Below the pieces are notes generated by a model that searched no databases, was not told the DNA's origin, and worked only from the letters and a program-made list of their open reading frames with translations. Below are positions 1 through 8,541 of a stretch of DNA of 44,978 nucleotides, piece by piece (the stretch's first letter is position 1; each line of letters opens with the position of its first letter). The position numbers and the translations under genes are program-made. The DNA is from Methanofastidiosum sp964630765 (GTDB taxonomy: Archaea > Methanobacteriota_B > Thermococci > Methanofastidiosales > Methanofastidiosaceae): contig CAZVXE010000005.1 of the NCBI GenBank assembly GCA_964630765.1, positions 1 through 44,978 of the forward strand, written 5' to 3'.

Positions 1-219
1 TATGATGGATTTGAAGGAGGTATAGGACTATCTGAGAAGGCCTACCAATTATATGTTGAAATAGTAAAGACATCAATGGAGTTAGTAAAAGAATGCAGTT
101 GCACGGAAGGATGCCCTGCATGCATATATTCGCCAAAGTGTGGTAACGACAATAAGCCAATGGATAAAAAAGGAACAATATTTCTTTTGGAGAAGATAAT
201 GGGCTATACTTCTTTTTAA
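1..219 (+). CDS. C-terminal fragment of DEAD/DEAH-box helicase with DUF1998 zinc-binding domain (MrfA/YprA-like)
   Basis: The window opens inside a gene; frame 1 is open to a TAA at 217-219, giving the last 72 residues. The fragment reads YDGFEGGIGLSEKAYQLY, then a cysteine cluster C-x-C-x4-CPAC-x6-C followed by GNDNKPMDKKG. This is the usual end of the DUF1998 domain that closes superfamily 2 helicases of the YprA/MrfA type, where four cysteines bind zinc. In Bacillus, MrfA acts in mitomycin DNA repair; the substrate here is unknown. The helicase core lies upstream of the window, so assignment rests on the tail alone. Confidence 0.75.
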   Translation, partial: YDGFEGGIGLSEKAYQLYVEIVKTSMELVKECSCTEGCPACIYSPKCGNDNKPMDKKGTIFLLEKIMGYTSF

Positions 220-524
220 TTGATACTTATAACTATAAAGACATTTGACGTTAATTAAATCGGGGATAGTATAAAATAATTATATTCTTTTATATTTATA
301 TATAAGAATGTAGTTAGTATTAAATCTACAATTTTAAATTAATTTAATTATTTGTTATTAAAATATTATTAAATTATTAATTTAAGAAAACTTTAACTAT
401 AAAATTGTTTTTATTTCAAAAAAATTTAAGAAAACCGCAAACCATTTAAACTATTTTATCATAGAATTTACGATTAGATAAGAAATACTCTATTAGGCAA
501 TGATTATATCGATGGGGGAAATAA
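220..524. other. AT-rich intergenic region upstream of the large surface protein
   Basis: This 305-bp stretch is strongly AT-rich and has no convincing ORF, tRNA or structured RNA. A TATA-like ATTTAAAC lies near 443-450, which would start transcription some 50 nt before the gene at 525, leaving a leader. A weak purine-rich ribosome site (GGGGGAAATAA) precedes the ATG. A 13-bp direct repeat in the middle is listed separately. Confidence 0.5.
379..435. repeat. 13-bp direct repeat in promoter region
   Basis: AATTTAAGAAAAC occurs at 379-391 and again at 423-435, 44 bp apart (about four helical turns), just upstream of the presumed TATA element of the gene at 525. It could be a pair of activator or repressor sites. 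In such AT-rich DNA chance is also possible. Confidence 0.35.
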
Positions 525-3500
525 ATGAATGGGATAAATTATAGTAAATTAGTTTCTATATTAGTTATTTTAGCTTTATTATTCTCAGCATTTTCAAGTT
601 TTGTTTTTGCGGATTGTAGCGGATCAGGCACAGTCGATTATGGGGGAAAAATATATTTCCAAGTTGACAGTACTACAAATTTTAGTTGTTTGGGTAGTAA
701 TAATTATAGATTCGATAGTCTAACTTCTCCCCCAAGTTGCGGCACTGTAACTAATGAAGGCTATATAGATCTTCCAGGCGGAGGATACCATCCACATTAT
801 TATATTAGCTACACCCATAATCCAAGCGCATCATGTGCTTGTGGTTCTGATACTTTTGTTTTTAGAACTAATAATCCTTCTGGGAGCACTTGGAATACTC
901 AAAATGTAACTGTTAATATTAATATTATTAATTGCCCACACGCATATACGGATACCGCCGATGTATGCACTAATTCATGCGTAAATGTTTCCGTGCTCGA
1001 TAATGATGACAACAAGGGGGCATCACCCACAATTAATTTTGTTAGCACCCCTACAGGAGGAACAGCGGAAATTTCTGGGGGCAAGATTAATTATTGTGCA
1101 CCTTCAACATCAGGAACATATGAATTCAACTATACATTTACAGATGGCACAGTTACATCAAACAAAGCAGAAGTCACAGTGACAGTATTCGATTGTAGTA
1201 ATCCTAGCTGCACCGGTTCTGGCACAGTTGACTACGGGGATTATATTGATTTTGAAGTTGACAGTAACAATGATTTTTCTTGTTTAAGCGACAGTAATAC
1301 TTATCGCTTTTATCAACTTTTAGATGGCCCAGATTGTGGTACAGCAGTATCTAGAAATAGCGGTAGGGACGTTAGGTATACTCCCACAGGATGTTGCGGT
1401 ACCGATTCTTTTACTTTTATAGCAAGAAGAGGGTCTTCTGGAAGCTATGAATACGTAGTTGTAGGGGCAAATATTACTATTAATTGCACTCCAGATTGCT
1501 CAAATAGTTTTATAGTTGACTATGGTGACAGTTTAATTTTAGAAGTGGATGGTACCTCAGATTTTAGTTGTTTACCTAGAGACGATGAAGATGAATATCG
1601 TTTTTACCAACTTTTAGATGATGCAAATTGTGGTAAAGTGGCATCTATAAATAGTGACCAAGATATTAATTATACTCCTACAGGATGTTGCGGTACTGAT
1701 ACTTTTACTTTTAGAGCAAGAGAATATGACACTGAGGACCATGAATGGGAAAACAATTATAAGATTGTAAGAGCCAATATTACTATTAACTGCGCCCCTG
1801 ATTGTGAAAATAGTTTTTCCGTTAATTGTGACAGTTATAAGAACATTGATTTTGCTTTAATCTCATGTATATCTGATAATAATAATCATTACGAGAGCCA
1901 TACAAATCCATCTCATGGTAGTGTATCTGTAATTAGTAATAGAATGATTAGATACACTCCTGTTTCCGGTTACAGCGGATCGGATAGTTTTACATTTACT
2001 GCAGGAGGAAAGACAGTACAAGTTAATGTAACAGTTACTTGTAATTCTCCGCCTATACCGGATTGCACTTACTATGTAGATTATAATTGCGCCACAGGGG
2101 ATATTATAGTAGATGGCACCACATATGATTATATCAATGTCAATGATGCAGCCAGAGTTTGTTACCCTACAGCGAACTACAAAGGAAGTGTTTTTCTAGT
2201 GAATCCAAATCCTGGAACGGCAGTATTTGTAGGAGATGGCAACCAGATTGACTATTCACTTACAAATTGTAACGGGTATTGTGGGCAAACAGATACCTTA
2301 ACATTTCTTGCTGACAAAGTTGGGGCTGGAGGAGATATTCCTGATCCTATCACAATCAAAGTTATTTTAACAATTATTTGTCCCAATAGACCACCAACAG
2401 CGTTCGATGACTCAGATACAACAAATGAGGACACATGCGTCGATGNNNNNNNNNNNNNNNNNNNNNNNNNNNNNNNNNNNNNNNNNNNNNNNNNNNNNNN
2501 NNNNNNNNNNNNNNNNNNNNNNNNNNNNNNNNNNNNNNNNNNNNNATAACGTGTCAGATGGAAACGGTGGAACAGACATCGGCACAGTCACAATTACTGT
2601 CAACTGCACTAACGATCCACCAACAGCGTTCGATGACTCAGATACAACAAATGAGGACACATGCGTCGATGTAAATGCCACAACAAACGACACAGATCCA
2701 GACAACGACCCATTAACAGTATTGAACTTTACAGACCCTGCGCATGGAAGCGTGACTGACCAGGGGAATGGGGTCCTTAGATATTGCCCAGATGACAACT
2801 GGTGCGGAGGCACTGATACCTTTGATTATAACGTGTCAGATGGAAACGGTGGAACAGACATCGGCACAGTCACAATTACTGTATTCTGTGCGGATAATGA
2901 TCCTCCAGTGGCAAATGATGATGAAACTACAACAACAGAAGATGTATGTATTGATGTAAATGTGACAACAAATGATACAGATCCCGAGGATGACATTCTA
3001 AGAGTGGTATGGATTTCTGAACCCTCATACGGAATAGTTACTCTAAATGATAATAATCAATCAATTAATTATTGCCCAAATCTAAACTATTGTGGTGACG
3101 ACACATTTGAATACAATGTATCTGACGGACAATATACCGATAAAGCTACAGTTACAATTCATGTACTATGTGAAAATGACCCACCTATCGCAAATGATGA
3201 CTACAATACAACTGACTCTGCAACATGCATAATCATTGATGTACTTGCAAATGATATTGATCCAGAATCAAATCCCTTATCTGCTTCATTAGTAACAGAA
3301 CCAGCACACGGAAGCTTAAGATTCCTCGGGGATACTATAGGATGGGAATATTGCCCAGATGGAAACTTCTGTGGAATTGACGCCTTTACTTATGTTGCTT
3401 ACGACGGCCAACTTCAATCAAATATTGCCACTGTTTCAATAGAGATACCTTGTGAAGAACCTATACTTCCTAATGAAAAAGTTCCTGCGGCGCTTCTCTA

Positions 3501-3903
3501 TCCGCTTGTCGATATAGAAAGACTAACTTTAACCCAAGGCCCAGTTCCAATAGATGGGTCAATAGGTGCCATATTAGATACAGGCACTAATATCATAGTT
3601 GATGGAAAAGTTATTGCAGTCCTTGAAGTTACGCCTGGATCTAGGAGTCTAGTCGCACAGGTCGATAACCTTGGATTTGTAACTCAAAATGACGTTAGAC
3701 TTAGATTTGAAGGATTACCTCGAGGCGTATCTGTTAGCTTTTTACCCGAATCCCAACAAATAAAAGCACACAATGTAGGCACATACATAGTGACAATGAC
3801 AGTATCAGACAATGCTCCAAAAGGCAGTTATTTTGCAACAGCAAAAGCATTCACAAGAAGCGGAACACTTGATTCAGAAATATTTAACTTAGTAATTAAT
3901 TAA
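525..3903 (+). CDS. Large secreted Cys-rich surface protein with tandem Ig/cadherin-like repeats (interrupted by assembly gap)
   Basis: An N-terminal signal peptide (about residues 1-29, hydrophobic SILVILALLFSAFSSFVFA) marks a secreted protein. At least three Cys-rich domains of one type follow, starting near residues 31, 229 and 325, sharing the pattern C-x-(G/N)-S-x2-VDYG and FSCL. After about residue 620 come tandem repeats of the Big_9/cadherin-like type (NDPP-x-A-x-DD, TxEDTC, NDTDP, PAHGSV, YCP, CG-x-D-x-F-x-YNVSDG), unusual in carrying cysteines. A COG1361/NEW3-like beta domain ends the protein; no membrane anchor or sorting tail is visible. The reading frame shifts across the 100-N gap, but a 156-bp gap (one 282-bp repeat unit) restores it and gives about 1144 residues. 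Many N-x-S/T sites suggest glycosylation. Probably an S-layer-associated or adhesive protein; function is inferred. Confidence 0.85.
2391..2882 (+). repeat. Near-identical 282-bp coding repeats flanking the assembly gap
   Basis: A 55-bp segment at 2391-2445 is identical to 2617-2671, and a 55-bp segment at 2546-2600 is identical to 2828-2882. The second pair is offset by 282 bp (94 codons), which is the length of one domain repeat. The gap therefore falls inside a tandem array of nearly identical units that the assembler could not resolve. These units look richer in G+C than the rest of the gene. Confidence 0.9.
2446..2545. other. Assembly gap of 100 N, true length probably 156 bp or 156 plus multiples of 282
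   Basis: Exactly 100 N is the conventional placeholder for a gap of unknown size. The matched sequences on both sides are 226 bp apart where the repeat period predicts 282, so the minimal true gap is 156 bp. That length also restores one continuous reading frame from 525 to 3903. The stop codon in the first frame at 2547-2549 is therefore an artefact. Confidence 0.85.
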
Positions 3904-3906
3904 ATC

Positions 3907-3913
3907 TTTTTTT
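3907..3913 (+). terminator. T-run terminator after the surface protein
   Basis: Seven consecutive T residues start three bases after the stop codon, followed by further T-rich sequence. This is the typical archaeal transcription termination signal. Confidence 0.55.
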
Positions 3914-4000
3914 GTATTATATATTTTTAATTTATCTATTTTATCATTATTTACGAAATTACTATTTATTTAAAATAATTTCTCAATTAATTCAAAACAT

Positions 4001-4010
4001 TTATATATTT
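4001..4010 (+). promoter_or_regulatory. TATA element of a leaderless promoter for the Cys-repeat lipoprotein
   Basis: TTATATATTT lies about 25 bp before the ATG at 4030, and no ribosome binding site precedes that ATG (AAATTTTCG). Archaeal transcription starts some 25 bp after the TATA centre, so the mRNA should begin at or next to the start codon. Confidence 0.55.
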
Positions 4011-4029
4011 CTTAATCTAAAAATTTTCG

Positions 4030-5076
4030 ATGGAACAAAAGTATTTAATTCTGATTTCTAGTATAGTGATAATTTCACTTTTACTAGGTTGTGCCCAAAC
4101 TCCAAAAGAAGTTAAAGATGAGCACGGATGCATTACGTCTTCTGGATACTCTTGGTGCAATGCTTTGCAGAAATGTATAAAGGCCCCAGAAGAATGTGTC
4201 CAGCCTTACGGTAGTGACAGAGATGAGCATGGCTGCATCGGTAGCGCCGGATACACTTGGTGCGATATTAAACAGAAATGCATCAGACCTTGGGAAGAAA
4301 ACTGTTCTAAAGAAATACATAAAGATGTGCATGGATGTTTGATTGACGATGGAGAAGTATGGTGTGCATTAAAGAACAAGTGCATCAAACCTTGGGAAGA
4401 ACACTGTTCTGAAACTAAACCTGTTGGCGGAGACAGGGATGAACATGGATGCCTTATAGCTGCAGGCTACCAGTGGTGCGAATACAAACAGAAGTGCTAC
4501 AGGTCTTGGGAAGAGTCATGCACTCCAGATCCACCAACACCACCAATAGGCGGGGATAGAGACGCTCACGGATGCCTTATAGCTGCAGGCTACCAGTGGT
4601 GCGAATACACTCAGAAATGTTACAGACCTTGGGAAGAATCCTGTACAGCGCCTAAACCGATAGGTGGCGACAAAGATGAACATGGTTGCCTTATTGCTGC
4701 AGGATATCAGTGGTGCGAATATACCAAGAAATGCTACAGGCCTTTTGAAGAAACTTGCAGTATCGGTGGGGACAGAGATGAACATGGATGTCTCATCGCA
4801 GCAGGTTACCAATGGTGTGAATACACACAGAAGTGCTACAGGCCTTTTGAAGAAACTTGCAGTATCGGTGGAGATGTCGACGAGCACGGATGCAAAGAAT
4901 CAGCAGGCTACACATGGTGCGATGCCAAAAACAAATGCATCAGAACCTGGGAAGAATCATGCACAATCGGTGGAGATGTCGACGAGCACGGGTGTCTAGT
5001 TGCATCTGGCTACCAGTGGTGTGAAGGTCTTAAAAAGTGCATCAGACCTTGGGAAGAAGAATGCCCAACTGATTGA
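4030..5076 (+). CDS. Lipoprotein made of nine Cys-rich WC-KC repeats
   Basis: The N-terminus is a lipoprotein signal: hydrophobic stretch and lipobox LLLGC with the acceptor at Cys21. The rest is nine copies of a unit of about 35-41 residues with consensus D-E-H-G-C-x8-C-x5-C-x7-C, containing GY-x-WC, KC and WEE-x-C, separated by short GGD or Pro-rich linkers. Thirty-six regularly spaced cysteines suggest two disulfides, or a small metal site, per unit. Single copies of similar motifs occur in secreted prokaryotic proteins of unknown function; I do not recognise a defined activity. Units 4 to 7 are almost identical at DNA level, indicating recent expansion. The gene stands alone between T-rich terminators and follows another Cys-rich surface protein. 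Confidence 0.85.
   Translation: MEQKYLILISSIVIISLLLGCAQTPKEVKDEHGCITSSGYSWCNALQKCIKAPEECVQPYGSDRDEHGCIGSAGYTWCDIKQKCIRPWEENCSKEIHKDVHGCLIDDGEVWCALKNKCIKPWEEHCSETKPVGGDRDEHGCLIAAGYQWCEYKQKCYRSWEESCTPDPPTPPIGGDRDAHGCLIAAGYQWCEYTQKCYRPWEESCTAPKPIGGDKDEHGCLIAAGYQWCEYTKKCYRPFEETCSIGGDRDEHGCLIAAGYQWCEYTQKCYRPFEETCSIGGDVDEHGCKESAGYTWCDAKNKCIRTWEESCTIGGDVDEHGCLVASGYQWCEGLKKCIRPWEEECPTD
4117..5064 (+). repeat. Nine tandem coding repeats (four-cysteine unit)
   Basis: Nine units encode the D-x-HGC ... WC ... KC ... C motif. A 39-bp DNA segment is identical at 4447-4485 and 4570-4608, 123 bp apart, and a 26-bp segment beginning ATCGGTGGAGATGTCGACGA recurs in the last two unit boundaries. The outer units are more diverged than the middle ones, as expected for expansion by unequal recombination. 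Confidence 0.85.
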
Positions 5077-5082
5077 TAAAAT

Positions 5083-5126
5083 TATTTTATTTTTATTTTT
5101 TAAATTAATAAATAACTTTTTATAAT
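5083..5126 (+). promoter_or_regulatory. T-rich terminator followed by TATA element of the AI-2E-type gene
   Basis: Runs of T at 5083-5101 follow the lipoprotein stop. TTTTATAAT at 5117-5126 is centred about 25 bp before the ATG at 5147, which lacks a ribosome binding site, so the downstream gene is probably leaderless. A second AT-rich element (5131-5140) lies too close to serve this start. Confidence 0.45.
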
Positions 5127-5146
5127 GGCTATATAATATAGTCTTA

Positions 5147-6160
5147 ATGGATAAAATCTCATACATCAAGATTACAATATCTGTAATAGTCCTCCTTATG
5201 GGGCTCTACTTGATATATCCAATTATACCGGGGCTTATAGGTGGGTTTGTATTTGCGTATGCATTCCTTCCAGTCTATAATAGAATATTCCTCCTAACAA
5301 AAAGAAATGGCCTTTCTGCCGCACTTACAACTCTTTTTATATCTGCCCCAATACTCATTACAATTCTTTATGCAGTTTTTAAAGCGCTTGCTGAGCTTAA
5401 AGTCATTACAGAAATACTAAAGAGTGGCTCTTCAGTTTCTATTCTTGGCATTTTTGGAATAAATATATCCGACTCTCCTTTTTATGGATTTATCACTGAA
5501 ACTTTTCCTAGGTTAGTAAATCTAACAGAAGTTTTTTCAAGATCGGTGCATGAACTACCTTTAACATTAATTAATATCCTAATCTTGTTCTTAGCCCTTT
5601 ACTACTTCCTCCATGAAAGATTAGTTATTGAAGAATTTATCAGTAAAATAATGCCCCCTCACTACCACAGGGATTTATTAGAAATTCTTGAGCCTACAAA
5701 CAAGGTGATTAACGGGTTAATTTATGGAAATGTAATGAGTGCACTCATAATTGGACTACTTGCAACTATTGGTTTCCTTGCGTTGGGGGTGCCTTACTCT
5801 TTTTTATTGGGGCTTTTAGTTGGGCTTGCAGCATTGTTGCCAGTGGCGGGGCCTTGGACAATTTACATCCCTGTAGGATTTTACTTTCTCCTTGTGGGTG
5901 ATTTATTCAGAGGATTAACCCTTTTAATATTTGGAGTCGTAGTCCTTGGAGCCTTATACAATTTTTACATATTCCCAAAGCTTGGCGGGAAACAAGCACA
6001 ACTTCATCCGTTTATTGTACTAATCGGTTTTCTTGGGGGGGCATATATGCTAGGTCCAGTTGGAATTCTATATGGGCCTATTATTTTAGGGCTACTCAAG
6101 GGATTGGCCGAAGGCATTATTAAAGAAAGCTCAAGCAAAAAAAGATTTTTCAGAATATAA
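5147..6160 (+). CDS. AI-2E/PerM family membrane transporter
   Basis: A 337-residue polytopic membrane protein of the AI-2E transporter (UPF0118, COG0628) family. It has two hydrophobic segments at the N-terminus, a central more polar region, then a cluster of membrane helices with the family-typical stretches GLLVGLAALLPVAGP near residue 220 and GPVGILYGPIILGLL near 305. Family members export small molecules or exchange ions; the substrate cannot be read from sequence and a role in AI-2 signalling in this archaeon should not be assumed. The gene is monocistronic and meets the next gene tail to tail with a 2-bp gap. Confidence 0.85.
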   Translation: MDKISYIKITISVIVLLMGLYLIYPIIPGLIGGFVFAYAFLPVYNRIFLLTKRNGLSAALTTLFISAPILITILYAVFKALAELKVITEILKSGSSVSILGIFGINISDSPFYGFITETFPRLVNLTEVFSRSVHELPLTLINILILFLALYYFLHERLVIEEFISKIMPPHYHRDLLEILEPTNKVINGLIYGNVMSALIIGLLATIGFLALGVPYSFLLGLLVGLAALLPVAGPWTIYIPVGFYFLLVGDLFRGLTLLIFGVVVLGALYNFYIFPKLGGKQAQLHPFIVLIGFLGGAYMLGPVGILYGPIILGLLKGLAEGIIKESSSKKRFFRI

Positions 6161-6162
6161 TT

Positions 6163-6522
6163 CTACCTTCTGAATATATATCTTGCAGGACTTCTACCAA
6201 GCCCTATCTCAAATTTGCAGTTTTTACAGACCTTGCCAATTGTCGTTGATCTGCCAAATAGGTCTTGGGAGATAATATCTTGAAGGTCTTTTCCACAAAA
6301 GGGACAGGTCTTTATCTCTTTGCCCTTACGGGAGTGGACCTGAACTCTTACTCCATATTTTTTAGCAACTCTCCTTATCCTCTCTGCCGAGACTCTAACC
6401 TCATCTTTTTCAGATAGCTTTTTTCTTACCTTTTCAAAGAGTTCATTTTGCGAGTGAATTACTATGTCTTCTCTTAGAACCTTCTTAATAGCATCAAGAA
6501 TTTGTGGGTCTGTAGTCCGCAT
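6163..6522 (-). CDS. Archaeal winged-helix-like zinc-ribbon protein
   Basis: A 119-residue basic protein. Residues 1-65 are helical (ILDAIKKVLRE, SAERIRRVAKKYGVRV) and resemble a helix-turn-helix fold; residues 73-102 form a treble-clef or ribbon with C73-x2-C76 and C99-x2-C102. The layout suggests a nucleic-acid-binding protein, perhaps a transcription or RNA factor. I cannot name a characterised family. It ends in a basic tail (SPARYIFRR). It is transcribed in the same direction as the aminotransferase upstream, 45 bp away. Confidence 0.75.
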   Translation of the reverse strand: MRTTDPQILDAIKKVLREDIVIHSQNELFEKVRKKLSEKDEVRVSAERIRRVAKKYGVRVQVHSRKGKEIKTCPFCGKDLQDIISQDLFGRSTTIGKVCKNCKFEIGLGRSPARYIFRR

Positions 6523-6567
6523 ATATAATATTAGAAATTTAAAATATAAATGATTATCTCTAAAAAA

Positions 6568-7755
6568 TCATTTTTTAGTTTTCATGAAATCTTCAAGTCT
6601 TGAAAATGCGTCTTCCATTGTTTCAATTGGAGGTAGAAAAACTGATCTGAAATGACCCTTTCCATAAATGGGGCAAAATCCACTACCATGGACCAAAAGA
6701 ACTTTTTTCATTTTTAGAAATTCATATACGAACTCTTTATCATCCTTCCACCTTTTATCTAAATCAATTTTTGGAAAGATATAAAGTCCGCCCATAGGTT
6801 TTGTCGTACTTATACCGGGGATCTCATTTAGTCTTTTATAAGCAAATTCGCTCCTCTGCTTTAGCTTTGAAACCATTTCTACAACGTATTTTTCACTGCC
6901 TTTATACGCTTCAATAGCTCCTGCTTGGCATATAGAATTTGCAGAAATTCTTGCACGAAGTTCCTTCATTATCCCCTCTTTTATATCAAACAGGGTATCC
7001 CAGTTATAGAATGCCATATACCCAACTCTCCAACCAGGCGCAAGGTAAATCTTTGAAATACCGTTGAATGTTAGTATAGGCACCTCATCAGTCATGGAAG
7101 CTGGGCTTACAAAGGAATCATCAAAAGTAATCCTATCATATATCTCATCAGAAATAATAAAGACATCATGTTCTATTGCAATATCTAGTATATCTTTTAG
7201 AGTTTTTTTAGGATAAATAGCGCCAGTGGGATTGTTTGGATTAATTAAAACTATGCATTTTGTCCTTTCAGTTATCTTTGATTTGAGATCCTGGACATCA
7301 ATATCCCACCCATCCTTTTCAATAGTTCTATACGGAACTGGAGTTGCACCAAAAAAATTTGCATAGGCGGTGTAAGTTGGATAACCAGGACCTGGAACTA
7401 AAACTTCGTCCCCAGGTTCAAGAGTAGCTCCAAAGACTAGATTCACTCCCTCTGTAACTCCTGACGTTACAACTACGTCTTCTAGGTATATTTTTCCATT
7501 ATTTTTAGATTCCCTTTCTGCAATGACTCTTCTTAACTCTGTGTTCCCAAGAGAATCCTCGTAACCATTAAAACTACCTCTAGCCGCATTGACGATGGCA
7601 TTCACCATAGGCTCTGGAGTTTTAAAGTCAAACTTCAGAGGGTCTCCTATATTTAGTTTTAGTATCCTGTCCCCTTTAGATTCAAGTTTTCTTGCATATT
7701 CAACTACGTCTCGAATTGCATAACTTATCGTTGACGATCTTTCTGAAACGTTCAA
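6568..7755 (-). CDS. PLP-dependent aminotransferase, archaeal alanine aminotransferase type
   Basis: Fold type I aminotransferase (class I/II), 395 residues. Visible motifs: YAIRDVV and LNIGDP near the N-terminus, INPNNPTGAIY (Asn for PLP), SDEIYD (Asp), NGISKIYLAPGWRVGY with the PLP lysine near residue 235, and HGSGF...FRSVFLPP at the C-terminus. The sequence closely follows Pyrococcus alanine aminotransferase, so alanine:2-oxoglutarate transamination is likely; other amino acids are possible. A GTG at 7764 extends the frame by three codons, but the ribosome site AAGGTGA (7761-7767) overlaps it and sits 5 nt before a TTG at 7755, which I take as the start. Confidence 0.9.
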   Translation of the reverse strand: MNVSERSSTISYAIRDVVEYARKLESKGDRILKLNIGDPLKFDFKTPEPMVNAIVNAARGSFNGYEDSLGNTELRRVIAERESKNNGKIYLEDVVVTSGVTEGVNLVFGATLEPGDEVLVPGPGYPTYTAYANFFGATPVPYRTIEKDGWDIDVQDLKSKITERTKCIVLINPNNPTGAIYPKKTLKDILDIAIEHDVFIISDEIYDRITFDDSFVSPASMTDEVPILTFNGISKIYLAPGWRVGYMAFYNWDTLFDIKEGIMKELRARISANSICQAGAIEAYKGSEKYVVEMVSKLKQRSEFAYKRLNEIPGISTTKPMGGLYIFPKIDLDKRWKDDKEFVYEFLKMKKVLLVHGSGFCPIYGKGHFRSVFLPPIETMEDAFSRLEDFMKTKK

Positions 7756-7913
7756 TGGTATCACCTTCTATCCGGCTATTGAAGTTTGATATACCCCTAT
7801 TTAAGTTTAACTATTATATTAGAACATAATACTAAAAATCAAAACAAATTATAAAAATTGTTCTATAATATTTATTATATTAAACTAATGTATATTCATA
7901 AGGATTTGATACT

Positions 7914-8537
7914 TTAGCTATAAACAAATAAGTATAGATAATACGCACCAATTAGGACAAGCATTATCCCGCTTACCCTATCCAATGATTTTGAATATTT
8001 TTTAACAAAGTCTTCTACCCTCTTTAGCCCAAAAAATGAGGAGATAATAATAAGTGGAGCACCTACTAAAAATGAATAAATTAAAAGCGAGATTGAGGCA
8101 ATGAAAATATTTTTTTCTAACGATACTATTGATATAAGGGATATCAAAAGGGGGGCAGCTCTTGCTATAGTTATTAGGCCATATGAAATCCCATATGTAT
8201 AAGGAGTTGAGCCGTAAAAATTCCTCTCCTTTTTTACAGATAATATGTAACTTATTTTTATTATTCTCAATAGGATTAATCCGATAAATATCGATATTAT
8301 CGCCCCTAGAAGAAATCCTAATTTAGTATCTGAATTAAAAATCGAAGAAACTCCAAAATTACCCAGTAGTCCAAGAGGTACAAAAATTGTTGCAACGCCC
8401 ACAGAAAATAAAATTGCATTGAGTGGTGCCCGCTCACCCAATATTTTTGGAAAAATAGGAATAATAAAAAAGAGATTCAACGGGCATAAGCCGGCTGTTA
8501 TCCCCAAAACAACAGATGAAATTAGTGATTCAAACAT
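7914..8537 (-). CDS. CcdA/DsbD-like membrane protein lacking the second redox cysteine
   Basis: A 207-residue protein with about six membrane helices of the cytochrome c biogenesis transmembrane (CcdA/DsbD beta) family: the first helix carries TAGLCPLN with Cys18, and a later helix has YGLITIARAAPLL. In functional CcdA a second cysteine lies in that later helix and the two pass electrons across the membrane. Here that position is Ala and Cys18 is the only cysteine in the protein, so classical thiol transfer is impossible. It may have become a transporter or work with a partner. It starts 4 bp after the ppsA stop, so the two are co-transcribed. Confidence 0.8.
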   Translation of the reverse strand: MFESLISSVVLGITAGLCPLNLFFIIPIFPKILGERAPLNAILFSVGVATIFVPLGLLGNFGVSSIFNSDTKLGFLLGAIISIFIGLILLRIIKISYILSVKKERNFYGSTPYTYGISYGLITIARAAPLLISLISIVSLEKNIFIASISLLIYSFLVGAPLIIISSFFGLKRVEDFVKKYSKSLDRVSGIMLVLIGAYYLYLFVYS

Positions 8538-8541
8538 TTAA

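Noticed and set aside
220..524. Possible small RNA or tRNA in the longest gene-free stretch
   Set aside because: Very AT-rich, with no cloverleaf, box C/D motifs or stable G+C stem visible by eye.
2407..3903. Separate gene starting at an ATG or other codon near 2407, in another frame than the gene at 525
   Set aside because: The frame change lies at the 100-N gap, and repeat spacing predicts a gap length (156 bp) that restores one frame. It is the 3' part of the same gene.
4447..4886. Regular short repeats that might suggest a CRISPR array
   Set aside because: The repeats are codon-phased, encode a conserved Cys motif, vary by synonymous and conservative changes and have no unique spacers.
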